The position numbers and the translations under genes were made by a program. A DNA stretch of 16,795 nucleotides, taken from assembly GCA_964563855.1 (NCBI GenBank), contig CAZLYU010000067.1, positions 1 through 16,795 on the forward strand, in the 5' to 3' direction. The stretch is from JAFGRR01 sp964563855. Its GTDB lineage: Bacteria; Planctomycetota; Phycisphaerae; UBA1845; Fen-1342. Shown one piece after another: positions 1-7,893 of the stretch. Below the pieces are notes generated by a model, which worked only from the letters and a program-made list of their open reading frames with translations, ran no database searches and was not told the origin of the DNA. The number at the start of each line of letters is the position of its first letter. Position 1 is the first letter of the stretch.

Positions 1-6
1 CGAGGA

Positions 7-639
7 TTACGCCGGCATGTCGCCAGTCCGGTGGCCGGTGAAGTCGACCGTGATCGTGAAGATCGTCGTCTGCACACCTTCGCCGTCGGCGATCGTGACG
101 AGTGTGATGAACTCGAGCTGACCTGTCGTGCTCAACTCGCCTTCGTCGAACGTGCCTTGAATGTTTCCGCGGGGATCCCCATTCAATCCGCGCAGGCCCA
201 CGTAGCGATCGCCGAGCGATGGCTCGAACGTGAGTTCCGCCTCGTTCAGCAGATTGTTGGCGTCGATGAATTCCACATCGCGCAGCCCTTGGAACGAGAT
301 CAGAATCTGCGTCGGGAATGCAGCGTCGAACTCTTGGTTGAGCGCCGCGACCTGCTGGTTGAAGACGATCACGAACGGAAGCAGGTCAGCGGGCAGCGCA
401 GCGTCTTCTTCGCTGATCGTCGGGATATCGCCGCCCGCGACGGTGGTCGTGAAGGTCGACGTGGTCTCGCCGCCCTGAACGCCGCGGACCTCGATTTGGG
501 TGTTGTTGAAGGTCAGCGTCCACGCGCCTTGCAAGCGGGCCTGTACGGTGTTGGGAACCTGGCCCGGCAGGATGAACGGACAGCCACCGACGGCCAGCAA
601 TGCGATCGGGGTGAGTAGGAAAATCATGGTGGTGCGCAT
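7..639 (-). CDS. Predicted lipoprotein of unknown function
   Basis: A 210-residue protein with a classic bacterial lipoprotein signal: a short basic start, a hydrophobic stretch, and a lipobox ending VGGC with the lipidated cysteine at residue 20. It should therefore be exported and anchored in a membrane. The mature part is rich in Thr, Phe, Gly and acidic residues, has no transmembrane segment and looks beta-rich; the early LQGAWTLTF stretch resembles the first strand of lipocalin-like barrels, but I assign no family. The ATG start is supported by a GAGGAG ribosome site about six bases upstream. It starts 21 bases after the end of the GT87 gene on the same strand, so it is probably the last gene of that operon. 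The stop codon TAA is inside the window. The product class is secure; the function is unknown. Confidence 0.85.
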   Translation of the reverse strand: MRTTMIFLLTPIALLAVGGCPFILPGQVPNTVQARLQGAWTLTFNNTQIEVRGVQGGETTSTFTTTVAGGDIPTISEEDAALPADLLPFVIVFNQQVAALNQEFDAAFPTQILISFQGLRDVEFIDANNLLNEAELTFEPSLGDRYVGLRGLNGDPRGNIQGTFDEGELSTTGQLEFITLVTIADGEGVQTTIFTITVDFTGHRTGDMPA

Positions 640-660
640 CAGTGTCTCCTCGCGAGTGAA

Positions 661-2013
661 TCAATTGCTACCGCGTGAGACTGTAAGTGGAGCGTTTGAC
701 AATCGTTTTATGGGGGTCGCCTCCCGCTCGGGCCAGAGGGTGTGGATGCAGAGCACGATCCACAGCGCCAACACCCCCAGCAGCCCGCAGCCGCTGGCGC
801 GGGCTGCAGGCCAGATCAATCCCACGATGCCGCCGAACCAGACCGCCAGCGCCAGCACTGCGGTCCAGTGGCGCCAGTTGCGCGGCGCTTCGTTACGCTC
901 GGCGGCATCGGCCAACACCGCGATCGGCCAGTAAGCGAGCACGAAGTAGTGGGTCCAGACCAGCGGCGCAGCGAGCAGCATCACGCAGGTCCACAGGCCG
1001 AACAGGCGGCGCTGCTGCGCCGCGTCTTCGCTGAGCGGCTTCCGCATTCCGAGCAGCGTGACCGTGATGGTGGCAAGCGCGATGAACGTCGCGATGCTCA
1101 CGTACGCGGCAAAGGCTGTTTCACGTGAAACAGCGGCCACGTTGACGAGGAGGGGACGCTCCTGGCCGGGACGGGAGTCAAGCGGCGTCAGCAGGCGGCG
1201 GACGACGATTGGCAGCGACTGGTTGCTGTAGTCGCGCTTACGCGGCTCATCGTCGAGCAAAGTGTGGCGCACGCCGTGCTCGACGAACGCTTCGCGCGAG
1301 AAGCCTTCAAACGCGGTGCGCGTCTGGCCCCAGCCGGCGACTGCGAGCGGCAGCGCCAGGCCACCGACGATCAGCACCAGCGCCAGAGCGCCAACGCCGC
1401 GCCAACGCCGCTGCAAAACCAGCAAACCCAGCAGCGCCGCGGGTAGCAGCTTGATCAGAACGCCGAGCGCGAGGCACGCTCCTGCGATGCGCGGTCGACG
1501 GTTTTCGATCAGCACCCAACCCGCGACGATGACAAAGAGCAACAGCACGTTGACCGTGGCCAGCACGCTGCTGGCCCACAGATATGGCGCCGTCAGCAAC
1601 AGTGCGGTCAGGAGTGCGCGTCGGGGCTTGTTGTTTAGGCCGCCGGCGAGCTTCGACTCGGTCACGAGCGCCAGCAGCGCGAAGAGGAACAGCGACAGCA
1701 GCAGGAAGCTGACCGCGGCGACGGGGAGCGGCAATGCGGCGAACGGCGTCATGAAGATGCTGAAGAACGGCAGGTAGTTGTGCACGCCGAAATCGGTGGT
1801 GAACTCGCCGGTGAAGAGCAAGTGACGGGCGGTGAACCAGTAGTCGCGGAAGTCGAGGGTGGAGGCCTCGCGGGCGGCGTCGAAGTCTGGCGCGGCGGCG
1901 GCGCGTTGCGCGCGGACGCCGACGACAATTGCAAGCGCGACGGCGATCGCGACGTAGATCAGCAGCAGCGCGGTCCAACCCGGCGCGCGGCGGGCGTGGC
2001 TCAGCTTGAACAT
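661..2013 (-). CDS. GT87-family (DUF2029) polytopic membrane glycosyltransferase
   Basis: A 450-residue, strongly hydrophobic protein with about ten predicted membrane segments. After the first segment comes a loop with the DFRDYW motif (residues 54-59), followed by TARHLLFTGEF and NYLPFFSIFMTPF. This acidic loop followed by an aromatic P-x-F region before the second membrane segment is typical of GT87/DUF2029 enzymes, which use polyprenyl-phosphate sugars to extend lipid-linked or surface glycans (best known as mycobacterial mannosyl- and arabinosyl-type transferases). The donor and acceptor here cannot be told. The ATG lacks an obvious Shine-Dalgarno site. It lies 84 bases after the GT2 gene and 21 bases before the lipoprotein gene, all on the same strand. 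A perfect parS site is embedded in the reading frame at residues 294-299 without disturbing it. Confidence 0.85.
   Translation of the reverse strand: MFKLSHARRAPGWTALLLIYVAIAVALAIVVGVRAQRAAAAPDFDAAREASTLDFRDYWFTARHLLFTGEFTTDFGVHNYLPFFSIFMTPFAALPLPVAAVSFLLLSLFLFALLALVTESKLAGGLNNKPRRALLTALLLTAPYLWASSVLATVNVLLLFVIVAGWVLIENRRPRIAGACLALGVLIKLLPAALLGLLVLQRRWRGVGALALVLIVGGLALPLAVAGWGQTRTAFEGFSREAFVEHGVRHTLLDDEPRKRDYSNQSLPIVVRRLLTPLDSRPGQERPLLVNVAAVSRETAFAAYVSIATFIALATITVTLLGMRKPLSEDAAQQRRLFGLWTCVMLLAAPLVWTHYFVLAYWPIAVLADAAERNEAPRNWRHWTAVLALAVWFGGIVGLIWPAARASGCGLLGVLALWIVLCIHTLWPEREATPIKRLSNAPLTVSRGSN
1115..1134. other. parS: parS centromere site (ParB/Spo0J binding), perfect palindrome
   Basis: Positions 1117-1132 read TGTTTCACGTGAAACA, identical to the canonical chromosomal parS sequence bound by ParB of the ParABS segregation system. 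The symmetry extends two bases on each side, giving a perfect 20-bp palindrome. It lies inside the GT87 reading frame, where it encodes a stretch containing SRET. A 16-bp exact match is far beyond chance in a window of this size. parS sites cluster around the replication origin in most bacteria that have them. No parA or parB is present in the window. Confidence 0.93.
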
Positions 2014-2097
2014 GGCGTGGACCGGGGGGCGTGCGAGGTCGTGTTTTCGGCAGCGCGTGGGCTGAATCTCGCGACGTTTTGATCGGTCAAGCGGGCG

Positions 2098-2796
2098 CTA
2101 GTCAGAGAAGGCGAACTTGACGATCGAATAGAGCGCGCGGAAGCCGTCGCGCCAGGTGATCTTCTTGCCTTCGTCATAGGAGCGTCCCGAGTAGCTGATG
2201 CCGACTTCGTAGATGCGCCACCGGCCGCGGGCGAGCTTGGCGGTGATCTCCGGCTCGATGCCGAAGCGATCGCTGCGCAAGGTCATCGAGCGCACGACCT
2301 CGGCCTTCATGCACTTGTAGCAGGTCTCCATGTCGGTCAGGTTCAGGTCGGTGAACATGTTGCTGACGAGGGTGAGAAAGCGGTTGCCGACGTAGTGCCA
2401 GAAGTAGAGCACGCGGTGGGCGTCGCTGCCGACGAAACGCGATCCGTAGACCGCGTCGGCGCGGCCGTCTTCGATGGGTTTCAGCAGTTTGCGGTAGTCG
2501 TTCGGGTCGTACTCGAGGTCGGCGTCCTGAATGACGACGACATCGCCGCGAATCTCAGCGAGGCCTTTGCGTACGGCGGCGCCCTTGCCGCGGTTCACCT
2601 CGTGGCGGAAGACGCGGATGTCGGCGGGGACGAAGGTTTCGGGGAGCTTTTGGACCACGTCCCAGGTGCCGTCGCGTGAGCAATCATCGATCACGATGAG
2701 TTCTTTCTCGCGCGGCTCGGCGTCGAGCACGCGTTTGACGATCTCTTCGAGCGTGTCGCGTTCGTTGTAGACCGGCATCACGACCGACAAGCGCAT
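2098..2796 (-). CDS. GT2 glycosyltransferase, polyprenyl/dolichol-phosphate sugar synthase-like (DPM1-like)
   Basis: A 232-residue soluble GT-A enzyme. It begins LSVVMPVYNERDTL, has the nucleotide-binding region LIVIDDCSRDGT (residues 33-44) and a DAD metal-binding motif at residues 91-93 after a conserved RGKGAAVRKGL segment. The GSRF motif (119-122) and the acceptor-region EPEITAKLAR (181-190) are also present, as in dolichol-phosphate mannosyltransferase-like proteins. The family moves a sugar from a nucleotide donor to polyprenyl phosphate at the cytoplasmic membrane. The C-terminal membrane segments found in some bacterial homologues are absent. Its product would be a plausible donor for the GT87 and GT-C enzymes nearby. 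Its ATG overlaps the stop of the preceding gene by one base (TAATG), which suggests translational coupling. Confidence 0.92.
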   Translation of the reverse strand: MRLSVVMPVYNERDTLEEIVKRVLDAEPREKELIVIDDCSRDGTWDVVQKLPETFVPADIRVFRHEVNRGKGAAVRKGLAEIRGDVVVIQDADLEYDPNDYRKLLKPIEDGRADAVYGSRFVGSDAHRVLYFWHYVGNRFLTLVSNMFTDLNLTDMETCYKCMKAEVVRSMTLRSDRFGIEPEITAKLARGRWRIYEVGISYSGRSYDEGKKITWRDGFRALYSIVKFAFSD

Positions 2797-3392
2797 TAAG
2801 CGTTCTCCGCAGCGGCGTGCGTCAGCGCGGTTGCCGCGTGACTGGTGAGCGTGGGGAACTCGGCCCGCAACTGCTCGCGGAGCGAGCGGAGCGGCAAGCG
2901 GAACAGACGTCGTTCGAATTGCGCGTCGCGAAAGTCGGGGGCCGGCTCACGATGCGCGTCAAAGAGGCGGCGTTCGATGGGTTGCACATCGAAGGTCGGA
3001 CGGCGGAATTCCTCCCACGTATCACGCAACACGGCGAGCAGCGGATCGGCGGGGCGCGCTGACCACGCGAGACCGGCGAACGCGAGCAGCGCCGCCGACT
3101 GGAGGCGTGGTTCGAGTCGATAGGCCCACATGAAGCAGCGTGCGCCGGACGCGATGAGTTGTGCGTCCCAGTGGGCGCAGCCGAGCAGGTAGCGACGCTC
3201 GGCGGAGCGCGGGGACTGAGCGACGGCCATCTCTGCGGCTTCGAGCGACGGCGCGTGCGGGCTGGGCAGCGGGTCGGCGGGTGAAACTCGCGTTGGCGTG
3301 GGGATGAACAGCTCTCCGTGCGACGGCGGCGTCGGGCGCGCCGCTCTGGGTTGACGCCGGCGGAACCTAAAGCGCGGCCGTGCGGTGGTCAA
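2796..3392 (-). CDS. Hypothetical protein, helical, Arg/Pro-rich N-terminus
   Basis: A reading frame of up to 198 residues that I do not recognise. Residues 1-50 are Arg/Pro-rich and low in complexity. From about residue 51 the protein looks like a helical repeat: the segments SAERRYLLGCAHWDAQL and ARCFMWAYRLEP resemble TPR-like helix pairs, although no full consensus can be claimed. There is no signal peptide or membrane segment. The longest frame uses a TTG start at 3392 without a ribosome site and only 24 bases from the divergent radical SAM gene. An internal ATG at 3230 (residue 55) would remove the odd N-terminus and leave room for promoters, so the start is uncertain. The stop overlaps the GT2 start by one base, which suggests joint expression with that enzyme. 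Confidence 0.6.
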   Translation of the reverse strand: MTTARPRFRFRRRQPRAARPTPPSHGELFIPTPTRVSPADPLPSPHAPSLEAAEMAVAQSPRSAERRYLLGCAHWDAQLIASGARCFMWAYRLEPRLQSAALLAFAGLAWSARPADPLLAVLRDTWEEFRRPTFDVQPIERRLFDAHREPAPDFRDAQFERRLFRLPLRSLREQLRAEFPTLTSHAATALTHAAAENA

Positions 3393-3403
3393 CTGCGCGG
3401 CGC

Positions 3404-3409
3404 TATACT
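3404..3409 (+). promoter_or_regulatory. Candidate -10 box of the five-gene plus-strand operon
   Basis: TATACT matches a sigma-70 -10 box at five of six positions and stands out in very GC-rich sequence. It ends only seven bases before the ATG at 3417, and no Shine-Dalgarno site lies between. Transcription would therefore start at or next to the start codon (leaderless). No convincing -35 box is seen at 16-18 bases spacing. Confidence 0.4.
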
Positions 3410-3416
3410 GCTGCGG

Positions 3417-4577
3417 ATGCGTGAGGGCGTCTCACAGATCAACCGACGCAATCCTGAACCGGCGGCTGCGCCTGCGGACACCGACGCGCAGCAGCTCGCC
3501 GTGTGGGAGTACGCCGGGCTGATGCTCACCTACTGGTGCAATGCGCGCTGCGCCTTTTGCTATGTCTACAGCGGTCCTGATCGGGGCGGCGAGATGACGC
3601 AGGCGGACGCTTTGCGGATGTGGGAGGATCTGGATCGGCTCGCGGCCGATCATGGCAAGACGATGCGCATCCACCTTGCGGGCGGCGAACCGACCGGCGA
3701 CTGGCCGCGGCTGGCGGGTCTGATTCATGCGGCGCGGCTGCGCGGGCGGACGCCGCTCGAGAAGGTGGAGACAAACGGCGGGTGGGCGACTTCGGAAGGG
3801 CTGACGCGTTCGCGGCTGCAACTGCTCGACATGCTGGGGATGGAGAAGCTGATCGTCAGTTGCGACGTGTATCACGACGAGTATGTTCAGTTTGACCGTG
3901 TCGAGCGGTGTGTGCGTCTGGCGCGGGAGGTGCTGGGCAAGGGCCGGGTTCGGGTGCGCTGGTGGGATTACTTCAAGGAGCGGAAGGCGGAGTGGGAGGC
4001 GGGCGGCTCGAAGGCGCGGCCGATGGACCGGGCGGCGGCGTTTCGGCGGGCGCTGGCGCGACACAAGGATCGCATGGGTGGGCGCGCGGCCGAGATGCTC
4101 GCGCCGCTGCTGCCTCTGCAGCGGGCCGAGGCGTTCGCTGGGGAGCGCTGCGTGCGCGAGGTGTTGCACAGTCGGCACGTGCATATTGATGGGTATGGGA
4201 ACATCTTTCCCGGCGTGTGCGCGGGGATCATCCTGGGCAACGCCAACGCGCAGCCGGTGGATGCAGTCTGGCGTGAACTGGCTGCGAATTGGCGTGATCA
4301 TCCGGTGGTGAGCGCGGTCGTGGCGGGGGGCAGCTACGCGCTGATGCAGGCGGCGCTGCCGCTGGGCTACGCGCCGCGGGCGGACGGCTACGCCAACAAG
4401 TGTCATTTGTGCTCGCACGTGCGGCAGTTTTTGGTGGACCGCGACCTGTGGCCGGAGTTCGTCGGACCCAAGGCGTGCTATGCGAACGGGCGTGACCGAC
4501 GCGAGGCGGCGACGACAGCGCTCACCGTGAACGGCGAGGCGTGCGGCGAGCGTGGCGGCGAGCACGGGACGGCATGA
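3417..4577 (+). CDS. Radical SAM protein with SPASM/twitch-like C-terminal cysteines
   Basis: A 386-residue protein with the radical SAM signature CNARCAFC (C41, C45, C48), which binds the 4Fe-4S cluster that cleaves S-adenosylmethionine. The SAM-binding GGEP motif follows at residues 89-92. The C-terminal part has further cysteines (C245, C268 in GNIFPGVC, C329 and C332 in CHLC, C354) spaced as in SPASM/twitch domains, which hold auxiliary clusters in peptide- and protein-modifying enzymes. The substrate is unknown. The frame stays open upstream to 3318, but the ATG at 3417 is preferred because a TATACT box lies just before it and the upstream residues are Arg-rich junk. It is the first gene of an overlapping five-gene operon, and its TGA overlaps the next ATG by four bases. 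It is not the PFL-activase-like radical SAM protein of AmmeMemoRadiSam sets. Confidence 0.88.
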   Translation: MREGVSQINRRNPEPAAAPADTDAQQLAVWEYAGLMLTYWCNARCAFCYVYSGPDRGGEMTQADALRMWEDLDRLAADHGKTMRIHLAGGEPTGDWPRLAGLIHAARLRGRTPLEKVETNGGWATSEGLTRSRLQLLDMLGMEKLIVSCDVYHDEYVQFDRVERCVRLAREVLGKGRVRVRWWDYFKERKAEWEAGGSKARPMDRAAAFRRALARHKDRMGGRAAEMLAPLLPLQRAEAFAGERCVREVLHSRHVHIDGYGNIFPGVCAGIILGNANAQPVDAVWRELAANWRDHPVVSAVVAGGSYALMQAALPLGYAPRADGYANKCHLCSHVRQFLVDRDLWPEFVGPKACYANGRDRREAATTALTVNGEACGERGGEHGTA

Positions 4578-6685
4578 CGGCGAAGGCGCTCGCGAGCGAG
4601 GGGCCGCGCGGTCGCGGGTCGCGTCGGCTGGGGCCGGAGTGGATCGCGCTGTTGCTGGGGGCGGTGGTCTTCTTTCAGGTTTGGGCGCCCAACGGATGGC
4701 CGGTGCTGATCATGGAAGGCGGGCTGGCGTTGCTGCTGCTGCCGGCGGCGGTCGGGTGGGGCGTGTGGCCGGCGCGTTGGCTGACGGCCGATGCGGGGAT
4801 TGCGGCGGGGAAGGTTTGGTTGCTGGCGACAGCGTTGGGGCTGGGCGTCTTGGGGTTTTTGACGCTGTCGCTCGGGATGGTGGGGTTTATCAGTGCGACG
4901 TCGGCGTGGAGCGTGGTGATCGTCGGCTGGTTGCTGGCGGCGATTGGTGTTCAGCAGGGCGTGGTCGCGTCAACTGCGTCTCCCGCGCGGCAGCCGTCGG
5001 ACAGCTTTTCGCGGCTACGGGTTGCGCGTGTGGCGCTGATGGCGCCGCTGGCCGTTCCGCTCGGGGTATTGCTGCTGGGCGCGGTGTTGCCGCCGGGGGT
5101 GCTGTGGATTGATGAAGCGCGGGGCTATGACAGTCTGACGTATCACCTGCAGGCGCCACGGGAGTATTTGCTGGCGGGGCGGATTCATTTTCTGCCGCAC
5201 AATGTGTATGCGCAGTTTCCGCAGCAAGTAGAGATTTTGTACTTGCTGTTGATGGCTTTGCGTGGTGAGGCGCATGTGGCGGCGCACGCGGCGCATGCGT
5301 TGCATGGTTGTTTGGGGGTGTTGGCGGTGGCGGCGATCGGGGCGTGGTCGGCGTCGGGGTGGCCGCGTCTGATCGCGATCGTGCTTGTCGGGGCGACGCC
5401 TTGGCTCGCGTATACGGGAGCGTTGGCGTACGTGGAGATGGGGCTGCTGCTGTTTGCGGCGGTGTCGGTTGGATTGCTGCTGGATGCGCTCGAGCGCGGC
5501 TCGGGGGCGGGGCGGTGGCGGTTGGTTGCGGCGGCGGGATTGTGCGCGGGTCTTGCGGGTGGTTGCAAGTATACGGCGTTGGTGATGGTGGCGGTCGCGC
5601 TTGGGGCGGGGTTGCTGCTGTGCTGGCGGGGCGCGCTACGCGGGCGACTGACGGCGTTGGTGCTGTTTGGTGTGGCGGCGGGGGCGGCGTTCGCACCGTG
5701 GGCGCTGCGGAACATGGTGCTCGCGGGGAACCCGGTCTATCCGTTTGCGTACGCTTGGTTCGGCGGTGAAGCGTGGAGTGCTGAGCAGGCGGAACAGTGG
5801 CGCCGTGGGCATCAGCTTTCAGCGGCGGATCAACAGCTCGGACGGGGGGTGGTTGCGGCGCGGGAGCTGTTCGGCGTCGATTGGTCGACAGATGCGTCGC
5901 AGTCGAGCGGCGCCGGCCGGCCGCTGCTGTTCAATGAAGCGCTGCTGCTGCTGGGGGTGGTGGGGGCGTTGCTGGTGCGCGATCGGGCGACGTTGCTGCT
6001 GGTGGTGTGGGCGGTGGTGATGGTGCTGACGTGGGGCGGGCTGACGTATATGCCGGGGCGGTTCATCTTGCCGGTGGTCGTGCCGCTGGGGCTGTTGGCG
6101 GGGCGTGGGTTGCTGTGGCGTGGGCCGGGGTCGGGGTTGTATGACACCAACGCGGTGTTTGAGTCGCCGCGCTGGGTGCGGATGCCGATTCTCGTGGTGA
6201 CGGCGTTGGGTGCGGTGATGAGCGCGGAGCGGTTGTGGCGGGAGACGGCGCGTACGGAGCGTGTGCTGGGGGGTGGCGTGGCCGCGTTGCGGACGTGGGT
6301 CGATGGCACGCAGTTGATGCGGGAGATCGAGTTGGCGAACCGCGTCGGCGACGGTGGGCGGCGGGTTTGGCTGGTTGGGCCGGCGAGTGTGTTTTACGTC
6401 GCGCCGCCGTTGCATTACACGGTGGCGTTTAACCGGGATCCGTGGCTGGCGTATTGCGCGACGGCTGGGTCGGATGAATGCGTGGCGTGGCTGCGCAGCC
6501 GGGGCGTGACGCACGTGCTATTCTCTTGGCCCGAGATTGAGCGGCTGAGCAGGACGTACGGCTTTGCGAACGCGCCTTCGCGTGGGTGGGTGAGCGAGTT
6601 GGAGACGTGGGGGCTGCGGTTGGTTGAGTTGGATGACGGTTGGCGGCCATCGGGCGTCGAGGTTTATGAGGTGGTTGGGACTTGA
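4574..6685 (+). CDS. GT-C fold polytopic membrane glycosyltransferase (GT39/PMT-like)
   Basis: A 703-residue protein with at least a dozen hydrophobic segments. A loop around residues 178-225 carries WIDEARGYDSLTYHL, then REYLLAGRIHFLPHNVY and FPQQVEILY. Acidic residues in this first large loop, followed by a conserved YHL...G...FP...E pattern, are typical of GT-C glycosyltransferases that use polyprenyl-phosphate sugars on the outer face of the membrane. About the last 120 residues (from roughly position 6310) form a soluble tail. The frame is open upstream, but the ATG at 4574 is chosen because it forms an ATGA overlap with the radical SAM stop. Its own stop overlaps the next TTG start by four bases. 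The plus strand is very G-rich here. Acceptor and sugar are unknown. Confidence 0.82.
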   Translation: MTAKALASEGPRGRGSRRLGPEWIALLLGAVVFFQVWAPNGWPVLIMEGGLALLLLPAAVGWGVWPARWLTADAGIAAGKVWLLATALGLGVLGFLTLSLGMVGFISATSAWSVVIVGWLLAAIGVQQGVVASTASPARQPSDSFSRLRVARVALMAPLAVPLGVLLLGAVLPPGVLWIDEARGYDSLTYHLQAPREYLLAGRIHFLPHNVYAQFPQQVEILYLLLMALRGEAHVAAHAAHALHGCLGVLAVAAIGAWSASGWPRLIAIVLVGATPWLAYTGALAYVEMGLLLFAAVSVGLLLDALERGSGAGRWRLVAAAGLCAGLAGGCKYTALVMVAVALGAGLLLCWRGALRGRLTALVLFGVAAGAAFAPWALRNMVLAGNPVYPFAYAWFGGEAWSAEQAEQWRRGHQLSAADQQLGRGVVAARELFGVDWSTDASQSSGAGRPLLFNEALLLLGVVGALLVRDRATLLLVVWAVVMVLTWGGLTYMPGRFILPVVVPLGLLAGRGLLWRGPGSGLYDTNAVFESPRWVRMPILVVTALGAVMSAERLWRETARTERVLGGGVAALRTWVDGTQLMREIELANRVGDGGRRVWLVGPASVFYVAPPLHYTVAFNRDPWLAYCATAGSDECVAWLRSRGVTHVLFSWPEIERLSRTYGFANAPSRGWVSELETWGLRLVELDDGWRPSGVEVYEVVGT

Positions 6686-7893
6686 AGCTGTCGAAGCGTT
6701 GGAAGCGGGTATTGCAGGTTTTGCAGGCGGCGCTGCTGATCGGGGTGTTTGTCTATCTGGTCTTTACGGTGTCGTGGCGTGATCACGTCGTGCTGAAAGG
6801 GGAGACGGACGGTGATGCCGGCGAGCGGGTGGTGATGCTCGAGGAGGGGGACGAGACGTTTGTCGTGTTGAAGGACGGCGTGGAGCAGCGGGTTTCGCGC
6901 GACGCGGTGCAGACGCTGGAAGACACGGATGTGCCGGCGATCGAGTATGGGGTGATCAGCACGGTTCAGCGGGTGGATGTGGGGTTGGCGCTGTTGGCGC
7001 TGCTGGTGGCATTTCCGATTTATCCGCTGAGTGCGGTGCGATTGAAGGTGATGCTCGGCATTCAGGACGAGCGGTTGTCGCTGTGGCATGCGCTGCGGGT
7101 GACGTATGTGGGGGCGTTTTTTAACTTCGTGTTTCCGTCGCGAACGGGCGGCGATTTGGTGAAGGTGTTTTATCTGGTGCGTGAGACGCGTCACAAGCAT
7201 GAGGCGGTGACGACGATCTTTCTCGACCGGCTGATGGGGCTGATCAACACGGTCGGGTTTGCGTCGGTGATGATGATGGTGCAAGCGGACGCGGCGCTGT
7301 GGGAGGCGCACGGGAGCAAGCTGGGGATTCTGGCGGCGGGTGTGGTGCTGGGCGGCGTTGTGGTGCTGAGTGCGCCGCTGCGTCGGGCGCTGCGGTTGCG
7401 GCAGATTGCGGAGCGTTTGCCGCTGGGTGAGCACCTGTTGCGGATCGGCGCGGCGGTGACGGCGCTCGGGCGGAGACCGGGTCATGTGGCGACGGCGTTG
7501 GGGTTGACGCTGGCGCTGCAGTTCAGCGCATACTCGGCGGTGTTTGTCGCGTCGCGGGCGTTGGGGATGGATGGAAGCTTTTTGTTGTATATGGTGGTCG
7601 TGCCGATCGGGATCATGATCGCGGCGCTCACGCCGACGCCGCAGGGTGTGGGTGGGATGGAGGCGTTTTTTGTGGTGGTGTTGACGGCGGGGGGACTGAG
7701 CAACACGGCGTCGCAGGCGTTGACGTTGGCGTTGAGTTTGCGGCTGGCGGAGTTGATCTGGGCGTTGCCGGGGGGATTGGTGGCGGCGTGGAGCGGTGGA
7801 GCGCCATCGCGGGACGATTTGGAGGCGCTGGAGCACGACGACGAGATCGCGCTGACAGCGAATACGCCAGTGGTCGATACGTCGCGTGCCTAG
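6682..7893 (+). CDS. YbhN/AglD-type membrane protein (lysylphosphatidylglycerol synthase TM region family)
   Basis: A 403-residue membrane protein of the LPG_synthase_TM (UPF0104/PF03706) family. The diagnostic stretch is FPSRTGGDLVKVFYL (residues 151-165) followed by AVTTIFLDRLMGL, and GVGGMEAFF appears near the C-terminus. Family members are integral membrane proteins linked to lipid or polyprenyl-linked glycan handling, and some are suspected flippases or partners of glycosyltransferases. An unusual feature is a charged, membrane-free stretch of about 60 residues (roughly 32-95) between the first and second hydrophobic segments. The start is TTG, overlapping the previous TGA by four bases, with a GAGGTGG ribosome site about ten bases upstream. 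Between two GT-C genes, a role in moving or presenting a lipid-linked sugar is a reasonable inference. Confidence 0.85.
   Translation: MKLSKRWKRVLQVLQAALLIGVFVYLVFTVSWRDHVVLKGETDGDAGERVVMLEEGDETFVVLKDGVEQRVSRDAVQTLEDTDVPAIEYGVISTVQRVDVGLALLALLVAFPIYPLSAVRLKVMLGIQDERLSLWHALRVTYVGAFFNFVFPSRTGGDLVKVFYLVRETRHKHEAVTTIFLDRLMGLINTVGFASVMMMVQADAALWEAHGSKLGILAAGVVLGGVVVLSAPLRRALRLRQIAERLPLGEHLLRIGAAVTALGRRPGHVATALGLTLALQFSAYSAVFVASRALGMDGSFLLYMVVVPIGIMIAALTPTPQGVGGMEAFFVVVLTAGGLSNTASQALTLALSLRLAELIWALPGGLVAAWSGGAPSRDDLEALEHDDEIALTANTPVVDTSRA

Noticed and set aside
2075..2097. Possible promoter upstream of the GT87 gene (TTGACC on the minus strand)
   Set aside because: A -35-like TTGACC is present, but no acceptable -10 box occurs at 16-18 bases, so I did not annotate it.
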